Part shown: positions 11,524 through 21,460 of the stretch, piece by piece | Numbering within the stretch: the stretch's first letter is position 1 | How the letters are laid out: the number at the start of each line of letters is the position of its first letter | DNA from: Lingula anatina | Taxonomy: Eukaryota; Brachiopoda; Lingulata; Lingulida; Lingulidae | Reading direction: 5' to 3' | NCBI RefSeq assembly: GCF_001039355.2 | Contig: NW_019773747.1 | Span: 640 to 53,887, forward strand | DNA length: 53,248 nt | The notes under the pieces: model-generated | The model's database searches: none | Seen by the model: only the letters and a program-made list of their open reading frames with translations | What the model was told of the DNA's origin: nothing | Made by a program: the position numbers and the translations under genes

Positions 11524-12194
11524 AATCGGTTGCAAATCAGTTGCAAACCTGTTAGCAACCGGCTGGATACCACATACAGGTTTTCGGTCGCCAGGAGGTT
11601 ATCGGTGCTGCACCAAAAACCAGCGCGACCGGATATTAACCCAGCGTTCTTTGGCAACGCCTCTTTGGAAACGTTCTTTGGAAACTCCGACCTTTTTGCA
11701 ACAGGCGACAGTTGCAAGTCGCAAAAGGGTGTTTTGTTCAGTGTGACCGTAACCGCACGGGCCTTGCGACCTCAGATAGATCAAACATTTTAACAAGAAA
11801 ACATTAAGGGGGTAATTTAAGATTACTTCAGCTTATCTCTCTCCTTATGGGTTTTCCCTGTTATCCACTAGTCCCTTTACTTGCATATAAAACGCATGCC
11901 AGGTCTTGAATCAGTAAAAACTGGAGATGAAAAGCGTAATTTTTCAGTAAGACGTTCTGTTGCTTCCTCCTCTCAGCAAAGTTTCTCCACATTTGTTTGT
12001 TTAGAACTACCTGACTCTGTACATAAAATCAAATCTGTTACTAGTACAGGGAATTTTGTGCCACATATGCACATACTCAAACATGCATACGTGCATTCAT
12101 AAATTATTCTGTAATTCAATATCGCATGTAGTAGTTAAGAGGTCTTGTATACACGAGTAAAAACGTTACCCTTTTTTTGCTGGACATGTATCTC
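11524..12194. other. spacer, possible decayed transposon
   Basis: The sequence is rich in GTTGCAA and GCAAC words up to about 11780 and ends in a GTGTGACCG block. Similar GGTCACACTG/GCAACTTTCAAGCAACC words occur at about 23978-24030 and 28625-28690. This suggests a decayed transposon family, but element ends could not be fixed. Confidence 0.3.
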
Positions 12195-12310
12195 CTGCAG
12201 TATAGCCTACTGCAATTCTACTCCAAAAAGTACATAGGTTTGTACAGAGAGGAGCATTAATGCAGTAGACTAGCAGCATGAAAAAAGCATGTTTCAAATA
12301 TATATTAGTT
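12195..12310. mobile_element. partial copy of the 32219-32504 MITE
   Basis: About 115 bp, including TAGCCTACTGCAATTC and GTTTGTACAGAGAGGAGC, match the middle of the element at 32219-32504 almost base for base. Neither terminal repeat is present. Confidence 0.75.
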
Positions 12311-12474
12311 CTAGATCGACCTTCCATCCACGTGATGTGGGAGTTAAACAACGTCTCTCAGGCTTCAGATTACGGCCTATGACGTCATCACTTTGCGCGC
12401 CGTCCACGTATAGACCCGTGACAGCAGTGACCTCTGTTTTGAGTAGTTGGCTGTAAGATTAGGAGTAGACTGTA

Positions 12475-12560
12475 AGATTTTTTATCGCTGTTAAATTTAA
12501 TGAGTTGGCTATTAGATTTTTTATCACTGTTAAATTTAATGAGTTGGCTATTAGATTATT
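12475..12560. repeat. 39-bp tandem repeat, 2.2 copies
   Basis: A unit beginning AGATTTTTTATC and ending GTTGGCTATT starts at 12475, 12514 and 12553 (partial), exactly 39 bp apart. It lies just upstream of module P3 and marks where its similarity to P1 stops on the left. Confidence 0.85.
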
Positions 12561-12657
12561 TTGACCATGCATTGTTAGATTTTTTGTAGGCTGTTAGAAT
12601 GTCATTTGGCTATTAAAATGCAAGTCTGATTTTTTTGCGTGGATGGCGTTCCATATC

Positions 12658-12763
12658 AGTGCCCGGATGTTCCCCTTTGGACGAGGAAGTATTGGAATAT
12701 AACCAACTCCATTAGTCCAGCTATAAAAGTGGTGTCCAAACGCACCGGGTAGGCAAAGGTGAG
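12658..12763 (+). promoter_or_regulatory. promoter/first-exon module P3 of gene B
   Basis: Nearly identical to P1: CCCGGATGTTCCCC, GAGGAAGT (12683-12690), CTATAAAAG (12721-12729) and donor AAAG|GTGAGT (GT at 12759). TATA-to-donor spacing matches P1. Similarity to P1 begins abruptly near 12657, so the distal upstream part has been lost or replaced. It would splice across about 6.9 kb to the acceptor at 19694 of gene B, which is itself broken. Confidence 0.6.
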
Positions 12764-12932
12764 TGCTAGGTTTATTCATTTTAAATGATAAGCATTTAGC
12801 GTCTGACAAAGACAATTCAGTCTCATTCAGTATTTCATTTAACAAAGTGGTACCGCGATACCTAAGTGTTAGTAGGTAATCTGCAGAGGGATCTGACCGA
12901 ACAGCACACTGTCGACTAGTTATGTCGGGCCA

Positions 12933-12940
12933 TGACGTCA
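12933..12940. promoter_or_regulatory. CRE palindrome after P3
   Basis: TGACGTCA, 174 nt after the P3 donor, in the same context as after P1 (GTCGGGCCATGACGTCATTT). Confidence 0.5.
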
Positions 12941-14104
12941 TTTCCTTAAAGGTTATCAAATAAAGTGTTATATTATGAATTTATCATCTACAACTGTAAT
13001 ATAAACAGTCTACTATGACTACCGATTCAAACTTTATGCATCTGCGTAATAAAACCATTCGCTGACGTTATTAGATAAGATACACGTTCTTGTGGTGCAT
13101 TTCAATGGTTGCACATTTTTAAACACCCAAATCCAATATAGAGGTGCATTTCACGAGTTCAAGTCTCAAAAAATGAAAATGAATGAATTCGAAGTAGTAT
13201 CCAATTTATTAAAACATACATGTGTATAGAACAAAAATCCACGAATAAAGCGACGGCCGTTTCAAGTAAAAAAGTGTAAGAAATAACATAAGTTACCACT
13301 GAATCGCCTGATACAAACAGGATCTTAATTTGAGTGCTGTGGAAATGTGTGCAAACTAAACACTTTTAGAAACCTATGAGTCATTAATAATGGAAAAATG
13401 AAAGGAAAATACATTTGGTTTGACCAGATCTAGGAAAGTAACTTTCAAACTAAAGATCATTTTTCTTTACAATGTCCACGTTGATGACTCTGTCAATAGC
13501 AGTAATTGTCAATTGTATAGAGAATTGAATACTTTGTTACCTAAAAGTTATCTACCACTGGTCATATTCGTCGTGAATTTAAAATTCATCGACAGTTTCA
13601 AACTTTGAGTGTATTAGTTACAATACCAACTACGCCTCGCATCCTTAGCATACCGTAATGTAACGTACCCCTGTATGTTCCACAGCCATAGAAAAGATAC
13701 GGGAGACGAGTTAAATAAATATTGATAAGATATTTTTTTCGTAGAATTTACTGAGGTGTTTAAAGTAACTCAGACATCAAAAGTGATAATCTATTACACA
13801 AACACGATCCACGTATTAAACGTCTTAATCATTTGCATGTAAAGAAATACAGATCCTAGAAACATCTAACTTACCACCTCTTTAAACGAAGCCTTTTTCA
13901 ACACACCTATAGGTTTTCCAATAGAGCAGAGAATTCGTTCAAAATGAGCTGAACTCTCCTCTCTGAAAGGTCTAAATTGTCTTGCGGATTTCGGCACTTT
14001 TGGGAATTAAAAAAATATAAATATAATTTTTGTTCCATCTATAAAAAGTAAGTGACTCACAAAATTACGTTTTTAAGTCTTTCCATCCAGTGGTAGTGTA
14101 ATAA
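12941..14104. other. intron 1 of gene B, left part
   Basis: Similarity to the intron after P1 continues to about 13110 (TAAGATACACGTTCTTG, TTTCAATGGTTGCACATTT). The rest, up to the duplicated block, holds nothing I recognise. Confidence 0.4.
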
Positions 14105-15450
14105 ACGGGGATCACTTTAGAGTTCAGGGGTCTCTATGGCCCTTATCAGTCGCTATTTAAGACAAATTCATCCCCAGAAATGCACTGCATGACGTCACGC
14201 TTAGCCCACTGCACATGCGTGCACTTTTAATGAGTTGCTAGATTGCCATAGGAAAATGAATGGGTACGCGATTCGTGGGTAATTCGTGATAATTGACAAA
14301 CTAACGGCCTGATGCCGATAGACAGCAACGCTGTGCTATGCTTCAAGCAACTCCTGACCAAATATCACTAGGGTTTTTAAAAAAATTCTGTTGTACACAC
14401 GTAATAAGAAGTTTGCCATATATTGCCTAGCCTACCCTCAACAAAACGCACATATTTTCAGAAATAGTGATTTTAGACGGTAGATTCACTAAGAAACAAA
14501 GGCAAACTCATTCGTTGCCGATAGCACCAGCAGATAGCAGCACCATACAGAGTCTGGTTAAAAACGTTCATGGCAATTGAAGAACTTTTACCGCTGTACA
14601 ATGGAGTCCAAAAAAAGCACTTAGCACAAATGTGAAACTGCCCAGTGCAAGGCCAAGAATTCAATCAGTATTTTCAATCATATTATCAGATTCTACATAA
14701 ATTGACTGACAAAATCACTACTCAGTATTTAACTAATCTCTTAATCCAAAATTCCTATCATCATTCAATAATAATGCAAAATTCTTCTTTCAGATTGCTA
14801 TTCATTTTAAATTTTAATGCTGCATCTGTTCCAAAATAATCCTGTAGTAAAGGAAAAATGCAAATAAGAAGTGGAAGACCAATTTTACCCACATTATTCA
14901 ATTATTTGAATATAAAAATAATAAGATATTAAACAAAATTAAAGTTATAAATTAGCACCCTGAGCTTCAGAGATAACTTGACACTAATCTCTTCACTATA
15001 GCCTATCTTCATCGTGTCAAGTTACCTCTGACCACATTCGATTGCTCCCGCCGCCCGCCCATCAAATTTAAAGCCCGCACTCAATGACTCATTGAACGAT
15101 CTAGCCAATGAACTCGAACGAGTCAAAGCGCGCTTTGTTCAAATCCGGACCAATCAAAGATAAGGCTGAATATCAGGGACTTACCGTAACCTGTGGGCAG
15201 CACGCAAAATACATCTTCCCTTAGTAGATAATGATGCAGGGCCTCAAACTGCTCTGGTTTCAATTCCGATATACTCATATTTTGCAAAGAATCAAGAGAT
15301 AAATTAACTTAACACATTATTTTATTTAGTCACTCGTAGGAGACGCCATGTTTTCTTTGTGTACGGTTATGCACTCGGAACTACTCGGATGTCTCCGCAC
15401 TCGACAATAACTTTGTTGTTAGTATGGAGCTTGCGGAATCAGCCGAGGAT
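14105..15450. repeat. 1,346-bp duplicated block, copy 1
   Basis: This block is repeated at 15452-16797 at a constant offset of 1,347 with only about five substitutions seen. The two copies touch at one N (15451). Copy 1 ends inside the foldback element that copy 2 continues through. It looks like two overlapping contig ends joined without merging, rather than a true duplication. Confidence 0.85.
15162..15278 (-). pseudogene. RecQ-like helicase 5' fragment, copy 1
   Basis: The minus strand reads an ATG at 15278 and 39 codons that resemble the start of a RecQ/superfamily-2 helicase: LKPEQFEALHHYL, then VFCVLPTGYGKSLIF, in which TGYGKS is the Walker A (motif I). Helicase similarity stops after SLIFSL. 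No motifs II-VI follow. It belongs to the incomplete copy of the 16303-16976 element and probably duplicates the copy below artificially. Confidence 0.6.
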
Positions 15451-15451
15451 N

Positions 15452-16797
15452 ACGGGGATCACTTTAGAGTTCAGGGGTCTCTATGGCCCTTATCAGTCGC
15501 TATTTAAGACAAATTCATCCCCAGAAATGCACTGCATGACGTCACGCTTAGCCCACTGCACATGCGTGCACTTTTAATGAGTTGCTAGATTGCCATAGGA
15601 AAATGAATGGGTTCGCGATTCGTGGGTAATTCGTGATAATTGACAAACTAACGGCCTGATGCCGATAGACAGCAACGCTGTGCTATGCTTCAAGCAACTC
15701 CTGACCAAATATCACTAGGGTTTTTAAAAAAATTCTGTTGTACACACGTAATAAGAAGTTTGCCATATATTGCCTAGCCTACCCTCAACAAAACGCACAT
15801 ATTTTCAGAAATAGTGATTTTAGACGGTAGATTCACTAAGAAACAAAGGCAAACTCATTCGTTGCCGATAGCACCAGCAGATAGCAGCACCATACAGAGT
15901 CTGGTTAAAAACGTTCATGGCAATTGAAGAACTTTTACCACTGTACAATGGAGTCCAAAAAAAGCACTTAGCACAAATGTGAAACTGCCCAGTGCAAGGC
16001 CAAGAATTCAATCAGTATTTTCAATCATATTATCAGATTCTACATAAATTGACTGACAAAATCACTACTCAGTATTTAACTAATCTCTTAATCCAAAATT
16101 CCTATCATCATTCAATAATAATGCAAAATTCTTCTTTCAGATTGCTATTCATTTTAAATTTTAATGCTGCATCTGTTCCAAAATAATCCTGTAGTAAAGG
16201 AAAAATGCAAATAAGAAGTGGAAGACCAATTTTACCCACATTATTCAATTATTTGAATATAAAAATAATAAGATATTAAACAAAATTAAAGTTATAAATT
16301 AGCACCCTGAGCTTCAGAGATAACTTGACACTAATCTCTTCACTATAGCCTATCTTCATCGTGTCAAGTTACCTCTGACCACATTCGATTGCTCCCGCCG
16401 CCCGCCCATCAAATTTAAAGCCCGCACTCAATGACTCATTGAACGATCTAGCCAATGAACGCGAACGAGTCAAAGCGCGCTTTGTTCAAATCCGGACCAA
16501 TCAAAGATAAGGCTGAATATCAGGGACTTACCGTAACCTGTGGGCAGCACGCAAAATACATCATCCCTCAGTAGATAATGATGCAGGGCCTCAAACTGCT
16601 CTGGTTTCAATTCCGATATACTCATATTTTGCAAAGAATCAAGAGATAAATTAACTTAACACATTATTTTATTTAGTCACTCGTAGGAGACGCCATGTTT
16701 TCTTTGTGTACGGTTATGCACTCGGAACTACTCGGATGTCTCCGCACTCGACAATAACTTTGTTGTTAGTATGGAGCTTGCGGAATCAGCCGAGGAT
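15452..16797. repeat. 1,346-bp duplicated block, copy 2
   Basis: Partner of 14105-15450. Differences seen by eye include gggtAcgcg/gggtTcgcg, accGctg/accActg, aacTcg/aacGcg and two within the helicase fragment. That level fits two alleles of one locus. Confidence 0.85.
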
Positions 16798-16976
16798 TGC
16801 CGATTGACGATCAACCAATCAGCGTTTTCACCAAACTTTGGTGAAAAATTTTCAAACTTGGATTCGATTGGCTTATACAAACTAGGTCAAACTATTTTCG
16901 TCAGAGGTAACTTGACACGATGAAGATAGGCTATAGTGAAGAGGTTAGTGTCAAGTTATCTCTGAAGCTCAGGGTG
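16303..16976 (-). mobile_element. foldback DNA transposon carrying a RecQ-like fragment
   Basis: The 674-bp element is bounded by inverted repeats of about 80 bp that start CACCCTGAGCTTCAGAGATA and include AACTTGACAC/GTGTCAAGTT. It is flanked on both sides by TAAATTAG (16295-16302 and 16977-16984), an 8-bp target duplication. Eight-base duplications are known for hAT, MuDR and P-type elements. No transposase is present. Inside, on the minus strand, are CCAAT-like words, a leader and the start of a RecQ-like frame. It is either a deletion derivative of a larger helicase-bearing transposon or a MITE that captured a host helicase 5' end. Confidence 0.8.
16509..16625 (-). pseudogene. RecQ-like helicase 5' fragment, copy 2
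   Basis: ATG at 16625, then about 39 codons: MSISELKPEQFEALHHYL and, after a few residues, VLPTGYGKSLIF (Walker A GKS at about 16520-16530). The stretch KPEQ/EAL + LLR + DV + LPTGxGKS is the usual order at the start of RecQ-type helicases, where KPEQ precedes motif I. The codons for GYGKS also contain a good donor (G|GTAAGTCC), so the frame may originally have spliced here. Only the N-terminal end of a helicase remains. Confidence 0.65.
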
Positions 16977-17468
16977 TAAATTAGTGGCAATGGCTTATTC
17001 TGGAATATATGACCTCTGCACATCATCAGTACCTGACTTGGTACAGTATAGTTACTACTTGGATACAGAGTTAGACTTAATAATGTAACAATAAGAACAA
17101 TATATATTACAATAAACTTCTCTGCACATGTCAGACGCTTGTAACCATAAACTAACACTACTTGACAATGGGCTGAGCACTTATCACATAGTCTGTGTGC
17201 GATGCCATTGTTGTGCTGTGATTGGCTAGTTGAGTCACGTGAAGCCCTACTGTAGCGCCCTCGCGTATCGCGTGAATGCTGCGCATTTCTGGCCATGTAT
17301 AGGCTGCATGATTTCTTGTAAGAGTTTCCTTGAGATTTCTTAGATGCTTATACTGTGTTTTAACTCTGCCAACGTGCTCGATGATCTTTTTGATTTTTTA
17401 TTTTGGTTACTGGCGCTCCTGGTCTCTAATATAGTCGTCTCGTTCAAAAAATCGTGTGCAGCTTGCCT

Positions 17469-17469
<1 letters not shown>

Positions 17470-17504
<35 letters not shown>
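17470..17504 (-). repeat. 35-base poly(T), possible poly(A) tail of a retroposed copy
   Basis: An uninterrupted run of 35 T. On the minus strand it is a poly(A) preceded by GC-rich unique sequence (17505-17600), as expected for the 3' end of a retroposed RNA. No parent gene or flanking duplication was recognised, so this is only a suggestion. Confidence 0.35.
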
Positions 17505-17507
<3 letters not shown>

Positions 17508-17750
17508 ACTCCCATCCGTCGACCTTTCGACCAGTCCATCCCATTTTCGCGAGTTCTCGACCATCGATCCCGGCAAATGCCAGTAGCAGCGGAAAGGAAT
17601 CTGAGACAACAGTACGTCTTCGCAATCTTCCCAGCCACTATATTATGCAAAATTTTCATCTTGCTTCTTGGTGTAACTCGTTAAGCTTGACCCACTGTAA
17701 CTACTAAAACATTTTCTATAAGTCACCATAATTTTAGGATGATGAGTCTT

Positions 17751-17756
<6 letters not shown>

Positions 17757-17804
<48 letters not shown>
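17757..17804. repeat. (TA)n microsatellite
   Basis: About 24 uninterrupted TA units. Confidence 0.95.
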
Positions 17805-17809
<5 letters not shown>

Positions 17810-18699
17810 TATCCCTAAGGCCATATCAATTAATACAGGCAACAATTTGCTACATTGTTATTATTGCTAAAATGATTAGGGTAGTATATAGGGGGGTTAT
17901 ATAATATAATAAAAGCGGCCTTGTTTGACCAAATCTTGAACAATCGATATTCTCTGTTGCCTTTTTTTTTGTTATAAATGGGACTATGAATGTTTGTGGT
18001 ACACTGGGATGGCGGAGACATAAAAGCAATTGCTTCTGAACAGTGTTAGCTTGGGTCTATAGACTGCTGTATGATGCGTTCTGTCTTAATTTTGGGGCTT
18101 GTGGGAAATTCAGGTGATTCCATACTTTTTCTTGTAACAGCTCTCACTGTGCTTTATTTACGAACCCGAGTTTACTCTGTGTGTGTGTGAACATGGCAGA
18201 AACAAGAAATGAATGTCTCTGTACTAATATCACTATAACGATGCCACAGCAGTATGAATGAATATGTGACAATGCAATAGAAAGAAACTACTAGCAATTA
18301 TATAACGAGCCACTAATGAACTCTAATAAACAACAGCAGAGATTTACTTCACTTAGCTTCGGCCTTCAACCAAAGACTGATATCAAAATTCAACCAAATC
18401 TGTTTACGCAGCCGACCCACTACGTTTACTACTTAACCAGGAAATAAAATAATCCCTGTGTAATTATGGGTGAAGTGCAGAATATTATACCTGAACACTA
18501 CAGAAAACTAACAATTACTGTAATGTTAAGCTGCGTATCCTAAAATATTTAGTCTGAATAAGAAAGCCTCTCTCAAATTAGACTTAAATCACAGTCTCTA
18601 TTTACATCTAACTGCTAAATCTAGCGAAATATTGATTATAGAATAATACGGGTAACATAAATATTTGCAAGAATATATACAGTAGATCTACAAAAGATT

Positions 18700-19230
18700 G
18701 TTTGACACAGTCTGTTACTCACATTTTATTCCCGCGGGACTCAAATTACACAGTCCCGACAGCTAAAACAGCGTCCTTATATGCAAGTTTCAATAGTAGG
18801 GGGGTTACACCACATGAGACAGCTTGCGGAACTCGGTCACGCCTTCCAAGCACCAGTTACTAGCAGATCGCCAGTGGGGTCAATACACGTTGCGTAATAC
18901 GTTGACGTGGTGGGCGTTGTCTCTTTACAGTCTCGTAGACATCGGAACTGGATTTCGGGTTATATGTATCACAGTCCACTTGCCATACAATTACACACTC
19001 TGCTTACACTTCTGTCGTATGCCGACTCGAATGCCTCGTCAGAGTTTTGTTGACATCGTTTACGTCCATGCAGATAGCCAGGTACTCATTCTCTCATTGA
19101 CAATGATCTGATTGGCATCATCAGTGATGTGGGCAGTCTTCCACTATCCCTATCTAGCCACACAATTGAGTTTACCCGAGTCCCTGTTCGGGCGCCAAAA
19201 ACTGCGCATAGTCTTGTTTGCCATTTATTT
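18700..19230 (-). mobile_element. LTR retrotransposon remnant
   Basis: On the minus strand there is a tRNA-primer site (19180-19197), then about 400 bp, a TATA-like CATATAAGG (18775-18783) and 50 nt later AATAAA (18725-18730). That spacing is typical of the U3/R/U5 core of an LTR. The words before the primer site (AATAAATGGCAAACA) loosely resemble those after the AATAAA downstream (GTGTCAAACA). This suggests a 5' LTR end, an almost fully deleted interior and a 3' LTR. No gag or pol frame is present and exact LTR ends could not be set. Confidence 0.45.
19180..19197 (-). promoter_or_regulatory. tRNA-Lys primer-binding site
   Basis: The + strand carries 18 nt that equal the 3' end of tRNA-Lys(UUU), including the CCA (GTCCCTGTTC then GGGCGCCA). 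The rest of a tRNA (T-arm, anticodon arm) is absent, so this is a primer-binding site of a minus-strand retroelement rather than a tRNA gene. Confidence 0.7.
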
Positions 19231-19694
19231 CTGACTTTGACATACATTTCTGTATTTCAATTAAATTTTTTATCACGACAAAATCATTTAGACGTGGCTG
19301 GATCAACGTTGACTTTACGTTGAATTTAGGTAGATCAACGGCAATTCAAAATATCAACCTGTTTTCAACGTTTATCCAACGTCACTATGCCTGCTGGGGA
19401 GCCTGTTTGTAAAATGCATATACCCGACCACAGCGCACGCTATACTACATGCACGGTACTGAAAACCAGTATGTATAGTGCATATTAATCATTCCTAATT
19501 TTTCATAGTTATCATGTTATTTATTCCCCACAGTTATATCAAAGAAACCATGATTGATTAGTCTGCATCTTTAAAAGAGGGAACAGTTTTAACTTAAAAG
19601 CTTTTTTAAAAAGCTTGTATCCACCTATCGGCGACAAAACAAACTGAGGTAGGCTTACACATACTTAACTGTGTTTCTTTTGATTTCTTTCCAG
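19198..19694. other. intron 1 of gene B, right part
   Basis: A small repeat with several CAACGT words, ending near GCCTGCTGGG (about 19295-19400), is probably a MITE scrap. The last 270 nt match the end of intron 1 of gene A, and the acceptor TTTCTTTCCAG ends at 19694. Confidence 0.4.
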
Positions 19695-21460
19695 ATGTAT
19701 CTTAAATTCTGGTCTCTGTTACTATATCTTACGGCGACTAGCGCTGTATCCACAGTACAGGCAAGGTGTCCATTTATCCCTGACTGTGAGGCGTGTTATG
19801 TAAGCACATACGGAGAAACAAGGGAGAAGGATTTGTGGACGGTGGTGTGCAGACATTTTAATTGTTTTGCTTTATATCCCGGATTAAGATCTTTGAATTC
19901 ATCGGTGGAGCTTCTGGTTCTCAGTCACAGTGGCTCGCTTACCTATAACTGTTTAAATCCATGCAACATCAGCGACAGCAACCCGCCTTCTGTGTATGGA
20001 ATAGACATGTCGAACGTGCGTTGGTCATTCCCCTGTACGAATTACGAAGAACTGGCGAATTTCTTGAACAGTCTGAAAATCAATCTTCGAACACTAAAAC
20101 TTAATTATGCTACAGTGGGTAGGTATATATAGATACTCTGAATTTTTCAAGCTATCCGATGTTAAGGAATCTTGACCTGAGTGGCTCATTTCATGTGCTT
20201 CGTTATGGTAGCATGTTACTACATGGAGCCACTTTTCTAGAGACGCTGTCCTTGGACAACAATTACCTGAGAGAGGTTCCCAGTGCCAGTGCGATACGTA
20301 ATATGACATCGCTGAAACACCTGTCTCTGCAACATAATTTTTTAACTGTTACTTCTCTGGATAAGCCAGACATTTTCCCATTGGCATTAGAGTCACTTGA
20401 TATAAGTCACAATAACTTCCATGGAAGCACAGACTTCAGCTGGATGAATTCGGTAAATTTGCGAACCTTAAGAATGCAGAACACGTCTATTGGTTATTAC
20501 GGTTTACCCAAAAGACTCGGGAACATGTCCAACCTGGAAATATTAGACGTGAGCGCCAGTGTATTAAGCACAAACCCTTTTTATAACATCGAAGTGTTTT
20601 CAAGATTGAGGATTTTTAATTTTTCGTTTTACAGACTATATAATGTGCCTACAGCAATTCAAAGATCACGCTTACTTCGTCAATTGTACCTTCGATCAAA
20701 CAATATACGGGATTTGTCTCCTGAAACTTTTAAGAATATCTCAAATTTGACCGTGTTGGACCTTGGAAGCAACAGAATAAGTTTATTGCCTCCCTTTGCC
20801 TTCTCTCGTATGGAGAAAAGTCTGGAGTTATTGTACTTGGATGGAAACCAACTGGAAACTTTGGACAAATGTACCATAGTACGTCTCACACGCTTGCGTA
20901 AACTGAGGATTGGCGGTAACCCATTTCATTGTGATTGCAAGATAGCTTGGCTTCGTTCATGCCATGATAAAGGGGTGGATAATGATGCAGACAAGGCTTT
21001 CTGTCACAGTCCAAAAGAATTTAAGGGGATGGATGTCAGTGTTTTCTCGACAGAAGGTTGCGCCTCCTCACAATTGACTTTTGAGGACTGTTTTGGGCCC
21101 ATTTCGCCAACTAATAATGCACAGGTGACTGATGATGAACCTATGGCGTCATATACAAGACAGGCCCTTGTCGCAGCATATCTTGCAGTGGGATTCAGCG
21201 CCACCTGTCTTGTATTTGTTGCCGTTTACATTAGTGTCACCGGGTATCGATTTTATAAGCGATTCCGTGGTAAACAAAGCAAAGCGACCGTTGAAAGTGA
21301 GAGAACCATGTCTGGGGCACAAAACACCAACTTCAGCGATGTCGGGGAAACAGGGCCGTACCAAGAACTAGAGAGGGTTTCTCCTTACCAAAATGTTCCT
21401 GATGGAAACTGACCAACTGGAAGTTCCTACGAAGCTTTGAATCCACATACAGCAATTTAA
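19695..21460 (+). pseudogene. LRR transmembrane receptor B (two lesions)
   Basis: The copy is closely similar to gene A throughout, with the same splice-acceptor/ATG join, signal peptide, LRRs, LRRCT (NPFHCDCKIAWL), TM and tail. It has two breaks. First, near 20120-20132 the sequence TATATATAG replaces A's TATCGAG with two extra bases; the frame shifts and meets a stop at 20130-20132, after about 145 codons. The remaining frame is open from 20159. Second, in the tail a CGA Arg codon of A and C is TGA here (21410-21412), removing the last 17 residues with YEAL and the TAI end, whose codons continue intact to 21460. Either this is a young pseudogene or the first break is a sequencing slip in a TA run. 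Confidence 0.85.

Larger units (their letters stand above)
16985..18690. other. intron 1 of gene B, middle part
   Basis: No gene recognised. It contains a 35-base poly(T) at 17470-17504 and a (TA)n run. Several short open frames here only read through the poly(T) and are not genes. Confidence 0.4.

Noticed and set aside
14473-14664. 63-codon minus-strand ORF, repeated identically at 15820-16011
   Set aside because: It is doubled only by the assembly-like duplication and has no recognisable features.
17340-17707. Several ORFs around the poly(T)
   Set aside because: They are open only because the T run encodes Phe or Lys repeats.
19180-19197. tRNA-Lys gene
   Set aside because: Only the 3'-terminal 18 nt including CCA are present; no T-arm, anticodon arm or acceptor partner.
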